Below are positions 1-12,512 of a stretch of 64,000 nucleotides of DNA, piece by piece. The stretch covers positions 1,178,001 through 1,242,000 of the forward strand of contig PPXM03000001.1 in assembly GCA_003707065.3 (NCBI GenBank), in the 5' to 3' direction. A program made the position numbers and the translations under genes. This stretch comes from Trigonopsis variabilis (Eukaryota; Ascomycota; Trigonopsidomycetes; Trigonopsidales; Trigonopsidaceae). Every line of letters begins with the position of its first letter. The stretch's first letter is position 1. The notes under the pieces are model-generated. The model did no database searches. It was not told where the DNA came from and saw nothing but the letters and a program-made list of their open reading frames with translations.

Positions 1-887
1 CTTCTAATAATAATGATCCCAGCTCTTCTAATGGCACCGCTAAACTTTCCACATCCCATAATAAAAAGCCCTCTCCCTCCTCTTCCTCATCGTCTTCTTC
101 TCCTCCCTCTACGCCTACGTTAGACGATTCTGTTCTAAGGTTCCAGTTTTGGTCTGACCTCGGGAAAGATCGTAAACATCTGGCAGATAAAGTCATGAAA
201 GATCAAAAATATAATCTCGCTTTCCTTGCTGGTGTGGACTCTGTTCTATGTTATATTGTTGCTTTCGACTATGAAGATAAGGCGCGGATCTTATCAAAAA
301 AGGCTCTAAGAGATGGCTCATGGACTAGTTTGAGACCTTATTTGAGTTATATGGCAAGCTGGTGTGAAGAGCACGGCGAACCTTGGCTTGCTTCTGTCTT
401 GCATCAACTGCGGGCAGTCATTTATCAAAACCGTCTTCTTCCAATGTACCGACAAGTCATTCAAAAGTCTGGCGCTGGTCTACAACACAATCTCAAAAAG
501 AACAAAGGCCAGGTAGAGTCAGATACAAAAGCAACTTTAGACTTATTAGACCTCCTTTCCCGATATTCAGCTGCAGAGGAGTATGCGGCAGTGGAATGGA
601 AACGCGCTTTTAAGAACTTGTCTCTTGATGATCTGGCCAGCAAGTTTCCTGAAACTCATTCAGCCAAGCATCGTAAACGTTTGCCTTCCGATCACGATAA
701 AATCGTCGACCTCAACGTCATTATGAAACCAAGTCTGGACAATTTCTCCGTCCCTCTTACTTGCTCATCTCCAATCTCCGAAGCGGTTTCTTTTTGCTTC
801 TCAATTGTCGAGGAATGGAGAAAATCAATCGGCATTGATTATGAATGGTCAATCAGGTCAAAAGAACCAGTCAAGGGTAAAGAATGA
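1..887 (+). CDS. AF4/FMR2 C-terminal-homology-like protein (3' part of gene)
   Basis: The reading frame is open from base 3 to the stop at 887 (about 294 residues visible), and the 5' end lies outside the window. The first 45 or so residues are Asn/Ser/Pro-rich low complexity with a run of serines. The rest looks helical: FQFWSDLGKDRKHLADKVMK, then LAFLAGVDSVLCYIVAFDYE, then a long helix ending VLHQLRAVIYQNRLL. This order (basic helix, 'single cell-like' helix, repeated amphipathic helices) resembles the C-terminal homology domain of AF4/FMR2 proteins. Fission yeast has a counterpart, Ebp1, in the Ell1-Eaf1 elongation complex. By analogy it would be a nuclear scaffold for a Pol II elongation complex. 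This is inference from the pattern of residues only; another TPR-like helical protein is possible. Confidence 0.35.
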   Translation, partial: SNNNDPSSSNGTAKLSTSHNKKPSPSSSSSSSSPPSTPTLDDSVLRFQFWSDLGKDRKHLADKVMKDQKYNLAFLAGVDSVLCYIVAFDYEDKARILSKKALRDGSWTSLRPYLSYMASWCEEHGEPWLASVLHQLRAVIYQNRLLPMYRQVIQKSGAGLQHNLKKNKGQVESDTKATLDLLDLLSRYSAAEEYAAVEWKRAFKNLSLDDLASKFPETHSAKHRKRLPSDHDKIVDLNVIMKPSLDNFSVPLTCSSPISEAVSFCFSIVEEWRKSIGIDYEWSIRSKEPVKGKE

Positions 888-1438
888 TGGACTTTTTTTG
901 TTTCAATCTGTATATTTAGCGTCTATTTTTCCTCGGTCATGTCTTTTCTAGCTCTCATTCATCACAGTCTACTCTCTTAAAACACTGCTTGTCTCTCTTG
1001 AACGTCTACAGAGCTCGTTAATCGCAAATGAGTGAATTTAGGTTATTGTACACAACACGTAGGTGCTATCTTCTGTAGGTTTCCGTCCCGAAATCGCATA
1101 GTATACAAGTCCTCCTAACTTGACCGAGGGTAATCCTAGCTTGTCTCTTGAGCAAGTCCAGTAAACACTCACTAGACCTCTTCCCCGACACCGTAATCTC
1201 AAAGAGCAAGAAATTCGTCCGCTCGTCACCCCGGAAAGTTAAAGGAACTAACTGGAAAAAAGAAAAAGAAAAAGAAAATAATCCGAGCGAATCTCGAAAA
1301 TTATAGCATAGAATTGTTCATCCATCTCGTAGCCAATACATCATAAGCTGTATCGATCATATACAGTACAGAGCAATCTCACTTCCCCTCCTGGCACGCC
1401 AAACGTGACTTGCCGATCCGACTCCAAGGATTTCTAAA
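888..1438. other. Convergent 3' intergenic region
   Basis: This stretch lies between the stop of the AF4-like gene (+) and the stop of the Pumilio gene (-). It should hold both 3' UTRs. There is an A-rich run of the AAAAAGAAAAAGAAAAAG type near 1256-1280. I see no convincing gene or RNA. Confidence 0.6.
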
Positions 1439-4400
1439 TTATACATAGTTATTGTATCCATGAGACCCACCCACGTCTGATCGGAATCCAATAGCTGCCG
1501 CAGACGCAGGCTGAGGGTAAACAAAAAAGTTTGCTTGCCCAGATGGATGTCCATGGTGATGAGGACCAAGCCCACCGTGGCCCCCGCCGATGCGACCAAG
1601 ATTTGCTCCCCCAGACTTGTCATGATGGCCGCCTTGATGCTGTCCATGATGAGATCCATGTCCATGTCCTCCACCAAGCTGTTCCTTTTTCAGCAGTCCT
1701 TGACTCGGTGCAACGATCTTAGATTGAATTCGACGCCCGTAAGGGGTGTTGCGAATTGAAGGCAAGATTGGACGGATGGCATCGACAAGAAGCTGACGGG
1801 TTGCAGGCAGAGCATAGTCAAGAGCAGTCTGAATCACATAGTTCGCGTATGAATCGCGAAGCAACTTTTCAAGATTAGGCGAAGACAGAATTTCCTCAAT
1901 AAGAAGATTCCTGGTCGAGGATTCAGCAATTCGAATGCACTTCTCTATAACGTTGGATGAGAACTTCTGCATGGACAAGGAGCAGACGTGACCAATGAAC
2001 TGCCTCATCAAGGGATCCGAATATTGAGTTTCTCCGAGATCCAAGACATACTGAGTCACATAGTTTCCAAAGGGATCTTGCACAAGAGTGTAAGCATTCA
2101 CGGTAATCTCTCGCACCAATTGCTCCTTTTGAGCTTCAGAAGCATGGTCAATGCAGCGTTGAAGGACACAGCAGCCATGACGATGAGTCCCAACAGCGAC
2201 ACAATTATCAGCCACCGCGTCAAAGATGAACTGAGCGTCGTCATTATTGAGTCGATTCAGACATTTCTGAATCACATGATTACCATTCAAGTCTTGAATC
2301 AACTCAACCACGTTGGTCTTTAATGCATTCACAATCAGTTCAATCTGCTCGGGCGTGGACACGAACTCAATCATCTTCTGTAAAGCACGGGTACCGTGCT
2401 GATTTAGTGCAATCTTGACAAAGTCAGGCGCCGCAGTCTTGACCAAAATGGTACGCTGTTCGTCACTCGAATATTCCAAAAGCTTCTGACAGAGATAATT
2501 GCCAAAGGGATCGGTCATCAGCTCCACAGCATGTTGATAGGTCTCATTAAAGATCATATTGAGGTATACGGGATTTCGCTCTTCCAGTTTCTTTTGGAGG
2601 AACCGACACCCGTGCTGATCTTTGCATAAAGAGTAAATCTCATTGGTCATGTTCTCCAAGACCACATCAGCAAATCGGTTGTAGTCATCTGATGGTCTCT
2701 TCATCCCATTTCGGCCGCCAGCTCCGGAACCTCCGTTACCCCCGTTAGGCCCATGGAAGCCATAGGACTCATGGTGCAGCCCGACGCCATTGTTACCCGA
2801 GGCCGCAGGAGTGTTGAAGGATGTGGGAGCAGAGACTCCAGAAGATCCATAGGGTGCAGATGGTGGATAAGTGCTGGAAGGCAGAACACCGTATTGGTTG
2901 ACGAAGGACCCTTGGTTGGTCACGGGAATGGCAGTAGGACCAGGACCGTGAGACATCGACGAAGAAGGCATATTATAGTTGTTTGAACCAGCTGGTCCTG
3001 TAGGAACTTTAGTCACATTGCCGTCTCTCTTATCAGTCATCGATTGAGGCATCTGCCCTACTGGCTTCTGGGGAATCCCATTAAAGAGACGATACTGAGG
3101 TTGTTCATTCACCTTGGGCAGTAAATCGTCTCCAAAGACATTATAAGGGCCTCGATTGTTGGAGAATGCGCCAGCTCCAGGTGCGTTGTTAGACTGAGCC
3201 CTGGAGCGAGGAACGAAAAACGACCAACTGCTAGGCCCATCCGCCGTGGAATACTCTCCATTAGGAGGCACAAATCCCGATGAATGGAAAGATTGACGGC
3301 GAACAAGAATAGGGAACTTGTCATCAGTGGTGTCGGCCTTCAGGAAAGACTTGAACTCTGGTGAGCGGCCCGGATGGGAGCTAGCATCCTCATCAAAGAT
3401 AAACTTTGATCCTCCATGGTGATCTATCCCCAAATGGTTTGGTAAAGTAGAAACACTGTCAGTCAGTTCTATCCGTCAGTTTTGTCACTCACCTATCCCG
3501 CCCAAGATTGAGGCCTTCCATTCCGTAGAAAATGGTTTCTTCATCCGGAGATCGCTGAGCCAGCTTCGCCGGACGATTGAGAGAGACAGACTCATCTGAA
3601 GGAGGAGTGATCATTTGCCCAGCACTGAAGCGGGACCCTCCGGGTGTTGATTGAGGGGCACCCAACGGGGCTCGATGACGATCCTGGAAATCACGGTAAT
3701 CTGGAGGAGTTGTAGGTTCCGAAACTGCAGTATTGGACGAAGCTTTATCCTGGTCGGAATTGGCCATATGAAGAATCAGCTCTTCATCTTTCCGACGTTG
3801 CATATCGAGCATTTGCATCTCCTGCTCAAAGCGGCGAATGCTTTTAAGTCGAAGAGACTCGTGTTCAAGTCGACGTTGCTCAAGCTATTTAGTTAGCTGG
3901 ATCGTTTGCTCCAAAGACAGATGCAGATCTGGTGGTACAACAGCGCAAGCTATAGGAGAATCTCGTCTAGTCAGCAACCACACAAGCCGGGTCGACGCAA
4001 CCGGGTAACAACGACCTCTTTCTAACGCCGGTTACGACCCCCGCAAGGTGTCTGCCTTTTCTGGTTGCCGGGGCCCCGTGGATTGGGTCTTTACTGGCCT
4101 TGACGGCTCCCACCGTGCAAGCACCCATGCAGACACTTGCGTGACTTGATCACCTCTACCCGATGCTCCATGGCCGCAATGGTAGATAACAGACGAAATC
4201 TCCGTCTTGACTGGATGAGAAAAGAGAAAACAGTACCGTATATTCAAGATATAATCCTTTCCACCCGCATCTGTCCGACAAAAGCGACTTACCAGCTGAG
4301 CCTTCTGGGTTGGCTATAAGTTAGTAAGTGTCCAGAGAGACTAAAGGAAATAAGCGGGATAAATGTAACTAAAATAAGGTGACAAAGGTTTGAACAAATT

Positions 4401-4513
4401 TCCAAACATCAACTTACCGTAAGGTCGAACGAATCGGAATTTGCTCGGTGGGAACTCATGGTTCTTTGAGAATAGTTGAGCGGAGCATCATAGGTACCAA
4501 AGGACTTTGTCAT
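1439..4513 (-). CDS. Pumilio-family RNA-binding protein, Puf4/Mpt5 type
   Basis: Post-transcriptional regulator that binds UGUA-containing 3' UTRs and recruits deadenylation or repression factors in the cytoplasm. Model: complement of 4513-4418, 4313-4293, 3884-3493 and 3455-1439, giving 841 residues. Exon 1 begins MTKSFGTYDAP; the second exon is only 21 nt (PTQKAQL); the third encodes a charged coiled coil (LEQRRLEHESLRLK). Introns are 104, 408 and 37 nt; the 408-nt one could hide a further exon. Eight PUF repeats span about residues 430-750, with cores such as QHGCRFLQ, PFGNYLCQ, QHGTRALQ, LNGNHVIQ, HRHGCCVLQ, PFGNYVTQ, FSSNVIEK and SYANYVIQ, closed by RNTPYGRRIQSKI. The middle is Pro/Ser/Gly-rich and the C-terminus is His/Gly-rich. 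HRHGCCVLQ and the C-terminal cap favour the Puf4/Mpt5 branch over Puf3. Confidence 0.88.
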
Positions 4514-7500
4514 CTCCAAGAGAAATAGCTTAGTAGAGTCAAATAAAGTGTTATAGTGATCAACAAGAGTGCCTATAGGGGCAGAAGATCAGAGTGAGAT
4601 CAGGGAGGAAGAGATGACTAAACAGAAAGAAAGCAAGTGCTGGTAGATAAAAGTTAATTAGGGGAAAGAGGAATAGAAGAAACAGGTCAACTGGTCAGCA
4701 ATGAGAATATCACCAAGATGGTTCCAAGGTGGGTGACACAGGCCAAGTTCGATGGGTCCGAGCCAAAGAGGGTACTCAGTCTTGAGGGTTAGCGCGACAC
4801 TTTTAGAAAGGCAGATGCCGTAGAAAGGTCAGAGATCCCTAACAACCAGTCTCCCTCTCTAAACCGATGCGTGAGCCGCAGCCTCTGGCAACGACACCTT
4901 CCAACTTACCAGCAGTCTATAGAGGAATCTGTATGAAGATCCTATAGAGCACCAAGTATTTATCTTAAAACGTTAGCGCTGGCTATTTGATTCGTTTGTC
5001 CTATCTCTGTCACCATCCAATGAACTCTGAACTGAAATCGTCGAGTAAGAACGAAAAGAAAAGGGAAGAGGCCAAGTAGCTCCGTTATAGGGGGAAAATA
5101 TTAGACTATGCTGGTGCATAGATAAAACTGCCGCTGCTTTAAGCTTGAAAGCGACTCTTGTCAAAAGGATGAGGCACCGCTCACGAAGTAGATGATCGGC
5201 ATTAAGACTAGGATCATTTGATACGCAGAAATAATACTCTAAGGTAAAATAGATACTCATTCCGAGAATAAGTCTTGTCACTCGACGTCAAAGTCCAGCA
5301 GATAATAGGGAGCCTAAAAGCCAACTTACTGTGAACCAAACAGAAAATAAATTCGAATCTCAAGTGGTGGATCTGTTCCAATTTTATATGGACCAGTGGA
5401 TCTCAAGATGCTTGTAGTGGAGTAATGTAGGACGAAACGTCGCCGTAAACCAGGAGCTGCTCGAGTACTTGCGCTCTATCACCGCTACAATATGTAAGCC
5501 GAGGCTAACTGAGACCAGTTGGAGACTCGATACGGCTCAATTGAAACTCGGTCCGGGTGCGAATTTGTTACGCTGCACGTAGAAAAGATTATCGCCCATG
5601 ACTTCTTGGTCTTGGATCTAGCCTTCTTCACCAAGATAAAAACAGGTGATAGTAATTACAAGTCAATACTATGGACTACATTCCAAGAATTACAGTGTTT
5701 CTCATTTGATATTCATGTAACTTCAGCTTTCCTTCTCTTTGAACTGGACGTTCGCTTTTCTGGATCATGCTGGGTGACGTCGAGGACTGCTGACCTAAGC
5801 GGACCAGCTAACTGCGACACAAAAGTCTTGTGTATCGGGCGCCTGTATGCTTTCAGTAGAGACCCCAACAGGTGCTAAAAACAGACGGCACACGTAAGGG
5901 TAGTAGAGGTGAAAATGACCCCCAATAAAGAAAAGTTACTCATATTTAAACGCTACCTTCCTTTGTGTTTTTGAGCTAAACTGGGTATCGATATATGCGT
6001 GTCTCTTTCATGTTCTCCTTTGGATTTTCTAAGCGCTCGAGATGCGTCCACATTGTCTAAGGTCTCGGCCGCAGACGGCAATTTTCTCATGATAGCCAAT
6101 AAATACGATGAATAAAATGGCACACTCACACTTATGTTTACGAGTCATGAAAAACCACATGATACGACAGTCATAAACTGCTCTGTTCGACACTTATCTC
6201 AGAATTCTAGCCCTTTCCCAAAACTTCTGGTTGTGTCGCTTGACCCCAGTTGATTAACTCAGTAACTTTTTTTGGGCATTAAGTAATCCAGGTGTCAAGA
6301 AGGCTGTACTAGACTTTATGGGCACCCGACCCGTCTAAGAGAATAATTCATGTAAATCGTGCTATATTCTCTACGATTCAAATAAAATGCTTTCTACAAC
6401 CTGCTTCTTGGGTCACGTTGTACGCCAGTTGATCGTCTGATTTTCACCCGTCTTACCTAAGCAGTTACCCAGAACCGATTGGTCCCTTAAGCTTTGAGGA
6501 GAGCCTTCTCAGAAAGATCAACAAAGTCTAGCCTATTGATGGCTACTTGTCCTTTGAATATAAAATATTTGCTGATTCTTTCTCATAATTCACGTAGAAG
6601 CTCTTTTCAGGAAACTACGGTTCTTATCTCTACGGAGGGCCATCGCTGACTTATCTCATGTTTTGCCTGTGATCTTATCATGGTCACGAACATCTACTGC
6701 TATACTTCTCTCCCCTCCCTTCGTTGCATGGTTAGTCAACCAATTATTATGTCACCGTGTCTCACATCGAAGAACCGATCTTCGACACAGTAGCTTAGCC
6801 TCAATCTGTTGGTTACCCCCGTTTTCCTTCTTTGGACGTTGTTACGAGTCTCGTCAGAATTGGCATCGTTGAGATTTATCCACGTCAGGAAACATAAACA
6901 CTTGGCTCTACAACAATTTCACCAAAAATCAGTAATTGTTTACATCTAAAGCGTACGAGATAACATCTCGAATCTTCATAATATCGTTTATTCTAGCAAC
7001 TGGGATAACCAATATTTCCAATAGTCCAAAGGAAGTCTCATCTCTAGTGATGATGGTCGAAGCAGCTAAGATTCACTGTCTTCCATGAAGGCCTGGGAAT
7101 GCCCCATATATCTATCTTTCAATCTTTTCAAATCCAAGCACGTTCTAACCGTAGTTGTTGTCATACGTCACCCAATTACTCAAAGAGGTTACTGATTGCT
7201 CTTACCGATCTTTCTAGGCAAGCAGTAGAGTGCGGTGAAAATTTAAGCAGGTAACGATCAGCCTGTTGTCTTTTACCAAATATAGCTGGGAAATGTCATG
7301 ATGAAGAGTCGATCAGTGACAACGGTGTTTTACTTGATTCAAATCGTTCTTTTGTATTTTATCTCCACTCGATTGATGAATGCCCTAGGAACAGTAGCGT
7401 TCGTTGCTAGGCTATAGGAAAGACACTCCGGGATATTATGTAATGAAGACTGACGAATGGTTGCCCTGTTGCGCAGTCGCGGTCGATAATAATTCCCGAT

Positions 7501-8620
7501 TAGGAATTAAATTAACGACCTGAACGAGACACGTTTTGGGGACTCTTAAGAACGGCTCCCAGTTCCCTTAAATAAAAGGTTCATTTGAGGAAATTTTACA
7601 CGTGCTGAGTGGATATAATCGTATCTCTAGGCTTCTTGTGAGCACAGTTATATATGCCTACGAATGCCGCGCGCAACGCCTATTAATTAATCCGCGGAGT
7701 CACGTGGTCTCGCGTTACCTTGCATGAAGGCCTAGAAAACCCACCCAAATGACGTACAAACAAGGGGGTTGGCTCTTTGTTTCCGAGAAAAATGGGACAA
7801 AATGACAAAGTCGGTAGCCGTAAGACTTGTAGGGAGAGAACTAACCACATCATACAGAGTGATTTGGTACCGGACGCCCGGATCGAACGCACTGGCGATA
7901 AACCACAGCGAAGAGTCGTAGAGTGTTTTTATTATCCATTTTTAGATACTTTTATATTGATATGACCATTGGTTCGTTTAGAGATATTCTCTACTAGGGT
8001 CTACTAGGTTCAAGCACTGCGTGCCTTGGTCGCTTCAGTAGACCTCGGCTGCTGGTAGTAAGACCTTTAAGGTACTAAGAAAAGTATAGTGCTTCATCCT
8101 CTGAGCGAAATTTCACAATCTCAAGTGAAAAAGACAAGAATGAGCTATGCTTCTTTGGTGAAAGTCCCGTTTTAAATAATAATAAAGGACTGCTGTGCTC
8201 AGGAAGAGATGACTTTCGATCTGTCAGTCATCTGGTTGAAGGTACATATAAGTATTCAACTATCTCAGTCACTGATGGTCGTAAGCTGTTTTCAGTATCA
8301 CATTTTCCTCGATTAGGCATAAATCAATAATCTATGAGGTGTTTGAATTAGTTAAAAGGGGAAAATAGGCGTAATCACCACGTAACAGGAAGTTGAGCCG
8401 TGAAAATTCTCAGACATGCTGTCCCGTACCCTCTATGTAACTTTTACAATAATCACCATATATTCTATTCATGATTGGTGTATTAAAGCAGCCAGAACAG
8501 GCATAAGGATCAAGAACACCTGGTGAGAGTGGTGAGCTTAGTCAGCTGACAAGAGCGTTACCAAATTTTAGTCCCAACCAAGACGAAGTAGAGCTTTTAC
8601 TCTGAATTTTCTAGGGCAAG
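4514..8620. other. 4.1 kb divergent intergenic region without a recognisable gene
   Basis: This gap lies between the start of the Pumilio gene (-) and RPC2 (+). Open frames are short (up to 119 codons), overlap on both strands and show no family signature. Minus-strand GTAAGT donors occur at about 4912 and 5332, so the Pumilio transcript may have a long spliced 5' leader. A short T-loop-like sequence near 7870-7884 (-) lacks the rest of a tRNA. No transposon ends or long repeats were seen by eye. Confidence 0.5.
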
Positions 8621-11600
8621 ATGCCGGCCAAGGTGTCCAATACGGTAAGTTAAAAGATTTGTCTCTGCAGTATCATCATTATATTGCATAAATGGGATGA
8701 ATACTGTGTTGATCAAAGCTAATCTATAGCGGACTCGGCGAGGGTCCAAGAAAGAGTCAGAGGCGATAAAAGCACATACAGATGCTTTGAACGCCATGTT
8801 GGAACCTATATATAAGGGCAAGAAGATGACTGATGCTATAAATACAGTCGAAGACAAGTGGAGTTTGGTGCCTGCGTTCCTTCAAGTCAAAGGATTGGTC
8901 AAGCAACATTTGGATTCGTATGATTACTTTGTGAATACAGATTTGAAGAAGATTATTCAAGCGAATCAGCTGATTTTATCGGACGTGAATCCAAATTTTT
9001 ATCTTAAATATCTTGATATCCGGGTTGGGATGCCTCAGCGCAAGGAAGCAGATTCCATAGATACAGATATAACGCCCCATGAATGTCGATTGCGAGACTT
9101 GACTTATGCAGCTCCGATATTCGTTGATGTCGAATATACCAAAGGACAAAAGATTATCATCCACAAAGGCGTTGAGATTGGTCGAATGCCAGTGATGTTG
9201 CGATCGAGCAAGTGTATTCTAAATGGTCGAAGCGATGCTGAGATGGCGCTTCTGAAGGAATGCCCTTTGGACCCGGGTGGGTATTTTATTGTCAATGGAA
9301 CAGAAAAAGTGATCTTGGTCCAAGAGCAGTTGAGTAAGAATCGGATCATTGTTGAAGCCGATGAGAAAAAGGGGATTTTCCAAGCTTCAGTCACGAGTTC
9401 AACTCATGAAAAGAAGTCCAAGACTTATGTTTTGACTAAGAATGGCCGGATTTATCTCAAGCATAACTCGATAGCTGAAGATATGCCTATCGTCCTTGCT
9501 CTCAAGGCGGCTGGAATCCGAAGTGACCATGAGATCTTGGAATTAGTTTGTGGCGATGACTCGGCATATCAAGATCTATTTGCAATAAATTTCGAAGAAT
9601 GTGCTCGATTGGGTGTTTTCACCCAAACGCAAGCCTTGGAATACCTGGGCTCCAAAGTTAAAACAACTCGCCGAGGTCCCAGGTTATCTCCTTTACTAGA
9701 GGGTCTAGAAGCTATAGCTGGCACTCTGATTCCTCATGTTCCTTGTACAGATCTCGACACCTCCGACAAGGCCCTCTATATCGCAATAATGGCCCGTCGA
9801 GTCCTGATGGCTATGGAAAACCCAAAACTGGTAGACGATCGTGATTACGTGGGTAATAAGCGGTTAGAATTGGCTGGTCAGTTGCTATCATTGTTGTTTG
9901 AGGATCTGTTCAAGAAATTTAACTCCGATCTAAAGACCAATATCGATAAAGTCTTGCGAAAACCCGCCAGGACCCAAGAATTTGATGCTTTAGTCAACCT
10001 TTCTTCTCATGCAAATGACATTACTATGGGAATGAACCGGGCAATCAGTACAGGGAATTGGTCGCTTAAGCGGTTCCGTATGGAGAGAGCTGGAGTTACT
10101 CATGTCTTAAGTCGGCTGAGTTTTATCAGTGCTTTGGGTATGATGACGCGAATTTCTTCTCAATTTGAAAAGAGTCGCAAAGTGTCTGGTCCGCGGTCTC
10201 TTCAGCCATCTCAGTTTGGAATGCTTTGTCCCTCTGATACCCCAGAGGGAGAAGCCTGCGGATTGGTGAAAAACCTTGCCCTGATGACCCATATTACTAC
10301 TGACGACGAAGAGGAACCGATACGAAAGCTAGCGTATTCTCTAGGAGCAGAAAATATCAACTCTCTGGGAGGGTGGGAACTTTATGCTCGAGGGACCTAT
10401 GGAATATTTCTGAATGGTACCATAATTGGAGTCACGAGATTCCCCAGCCATTTTGTCAATTCTTTTCGCAACTTACGTCGAACCGGTCGCATCTCTGAGT
10501 TTGTCAGTATTTATACGAATCATCATCATGCTGCTGTTCATATAGCTACGGATGGAGGTAGGATTTGTCGCCCTTTGATTATTGTCGATGGCCAAGGGAG
10601 TCGTGTGAAAGATCATCACATTCGCGACCTGTTGACAGGAAAGATGACCTTTGATGACTTTCTTACCGCCGGGTTGGTCGAGTATCTGGATGTCAATGAA
10701 GAAAATGACAGTAACATTGCCATTTACGAGCATGAATTGAAACACCGCACAGATGTTACCCATCTTGAGATCGAGCCGTTCACGATTCTGGGTGCCGTCG
10801 CTGGATTAATTCCTTATCCCCATCACAATCAATCCCCTAGAAATACTTATCAATGTGCTATGGGTAAGCAAGCCATTGGTGCGATTGCTTATAACCAACT
10901 TCTTCGGATTGACACGCTTTTGTATCTGATGGTCTATCCGCAGCAGCCTATGGTTAAAACGAGGACGATTGAGTTGATTCGGTATGACAAACTTCCTGCG
11001 GGCCAGAATGCCACTGTTGCTGTGATGAGTTATTCGGGATACGATATTGAAGATGCGCTGGTCTTGAATAAATCGTCGATTGATCGTGGATTTGGGCGGT
11101 GCCAAGTGTTTCGAAAGACCACTGTACAGTTGAAGCGGTACCCTAATGGGTCCAGTGACCGTATGGGGGGTGTCAAGTATAATGAGGAAGGAGAACCGAT
11201 TTTCCAGCATTCTATTCTGGAAGCGGATGGTTTACCTGGAGTTGGGGAACAGGTGGACACAGGGATGACCTATGTCAATAAACAGGTACCTTTGAACGCA
11301 TCAGATTCGTCGTTGGGGAACAACAGCGCCTTGGGCAGTAGCTTGGGAGATGAATATAAAGAAACGCCGGTGGTATATAAGAATCCTGTGCCGAGTTACA
11401 TTGATAAGGTTATGCTCAGTGCATCTGAGTCTGAGCAGCCTTTGATCAAAGTTCTTCTGAGACAAACGCGGCGACCAGAACTGGGCGATAAGTTTTCGAG
11501 TCGGCATGGACAGAAAGGTGTCTGTGGTATCATTGTCCAGCAAGAGGATATGCCTTTTAACGATCAAGGGATCAATCCCGATATCATCATGAACCCACAC

Positions 11601-12227
11601 GGCTTCCCTTCCAGAATGACAGTAGGAAAGATGATTGAATTGATTTCGGGAAAGGCAGGTGTGTTGGACGGATCGCTTCAATACGGCACGCCTTTTGGAG
11701 GAAGTAAGTTGGAAGACATGAGCCGGATTCTTGTCGACAAGGGCTTCAGCTACTCTGGAAAAGATATGCTCTACTCTGGCGTCACCGGGGAATGTCTGCA
11801 AGCTTACATTTTCTTCGGTCCGATCTACTACCAGAAACTCAAGCATATGGTGTTGGATAAAATGCATGCTCGATCAAGAGGTCCTCGAGCTGTCCTGACC
11901 CGCCAGCCTACCGAGGGACGGTCCAGAGATGGTGGTCTACGTTTGGGAGAGATGGAGCGAGATTGCTTGATTGCTTATGGTGCTTCCCAGTTGCTTCTCG
12001 AAAGGCTGATGATCTCTTCAGATGCCTTTGAAGTCGATGTGTGCCAGACTTGTGGTCTCATGGGTTATAATGGCTGGTGTAGAGGATGCCAGAGTAGTAA
12101 GCATGTGGTGAAGATGACCATTCCTTATGCAGCCAAGCTGCTCTTCCAGGAGTTATTGGCCATGAATATTGCTCCTCGGCTCAAGCTGGGAGATTACTTT
12201 GATCCCGCGCGGCACAAAGGTGAATAA
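8621..12227 (+). CDS. RPC2: DNA-directed RNA polymerase III second-largest subunit
   Basis: Second-largest (beta-like) catalytic subunit of nuclear RNA polymerase III, which makes tRNA and 5S rRNA. Model: 8621-8644 (MPAKVSNT) joined to 8730-12227, 1173 residues; budding-yeast Ret1 has 1149. The 85-nt intron has GTAAGT and GCTAATCTATAG. The N-terminal [20 protein letters not shown] is the hallmark of the Pol III subunit rather than Rpb2 or Rpa135. Other family blocks are [35 protein letters not shown], and [15 protein letters not shown] with the hybrid-binding basic residues. A C-terminal CxxC...CxxC zinc site ([16 protein letters not shown]) lies near 12040-12095. Nothing odd is seen in the frame. 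Confidence 0.97.
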
Positions 12228-12512
12228 TGTAAGATATGTGGACTAGAATGGCGCCAAGATCGTGAAACTCAACGTAGCCCTATCGATCCAAGTAGCCTCG
12301 CCTCGACTGGACGCACAGCACAGATCTTCGAGACCGCCAGCTTCAGGTTTTCCTTGCCTTAGGTGTAAGCAATTCTCTCTTCGAAGGCCAGTCCACCTTC
12401 AAAGAAGCATATTAACTTTGTGTGCCGACAAACACTCGAAGCTAAGGACCGTTGCCATCTCCAGTGGGACAACTACTGTCTTGGGTAACGCTATCATCGA
12501 CCGACCAAAGCA

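Noticed and set aside
5519-5878. 119-codon open frame in the Pumilio-RPC2 gap
   Set aside because: No family signature, no codon bias like neighbouring genes, and similar frames exist on the other strand; likely chance.
7855-7900. tRNA-like T-loop (GTTCGATCC) on the minus strand followed by CCA
   Set aside because: The T stem has a mismatch, the acceptor does not pair, and no A box or anticodon arm lies at the right distance.
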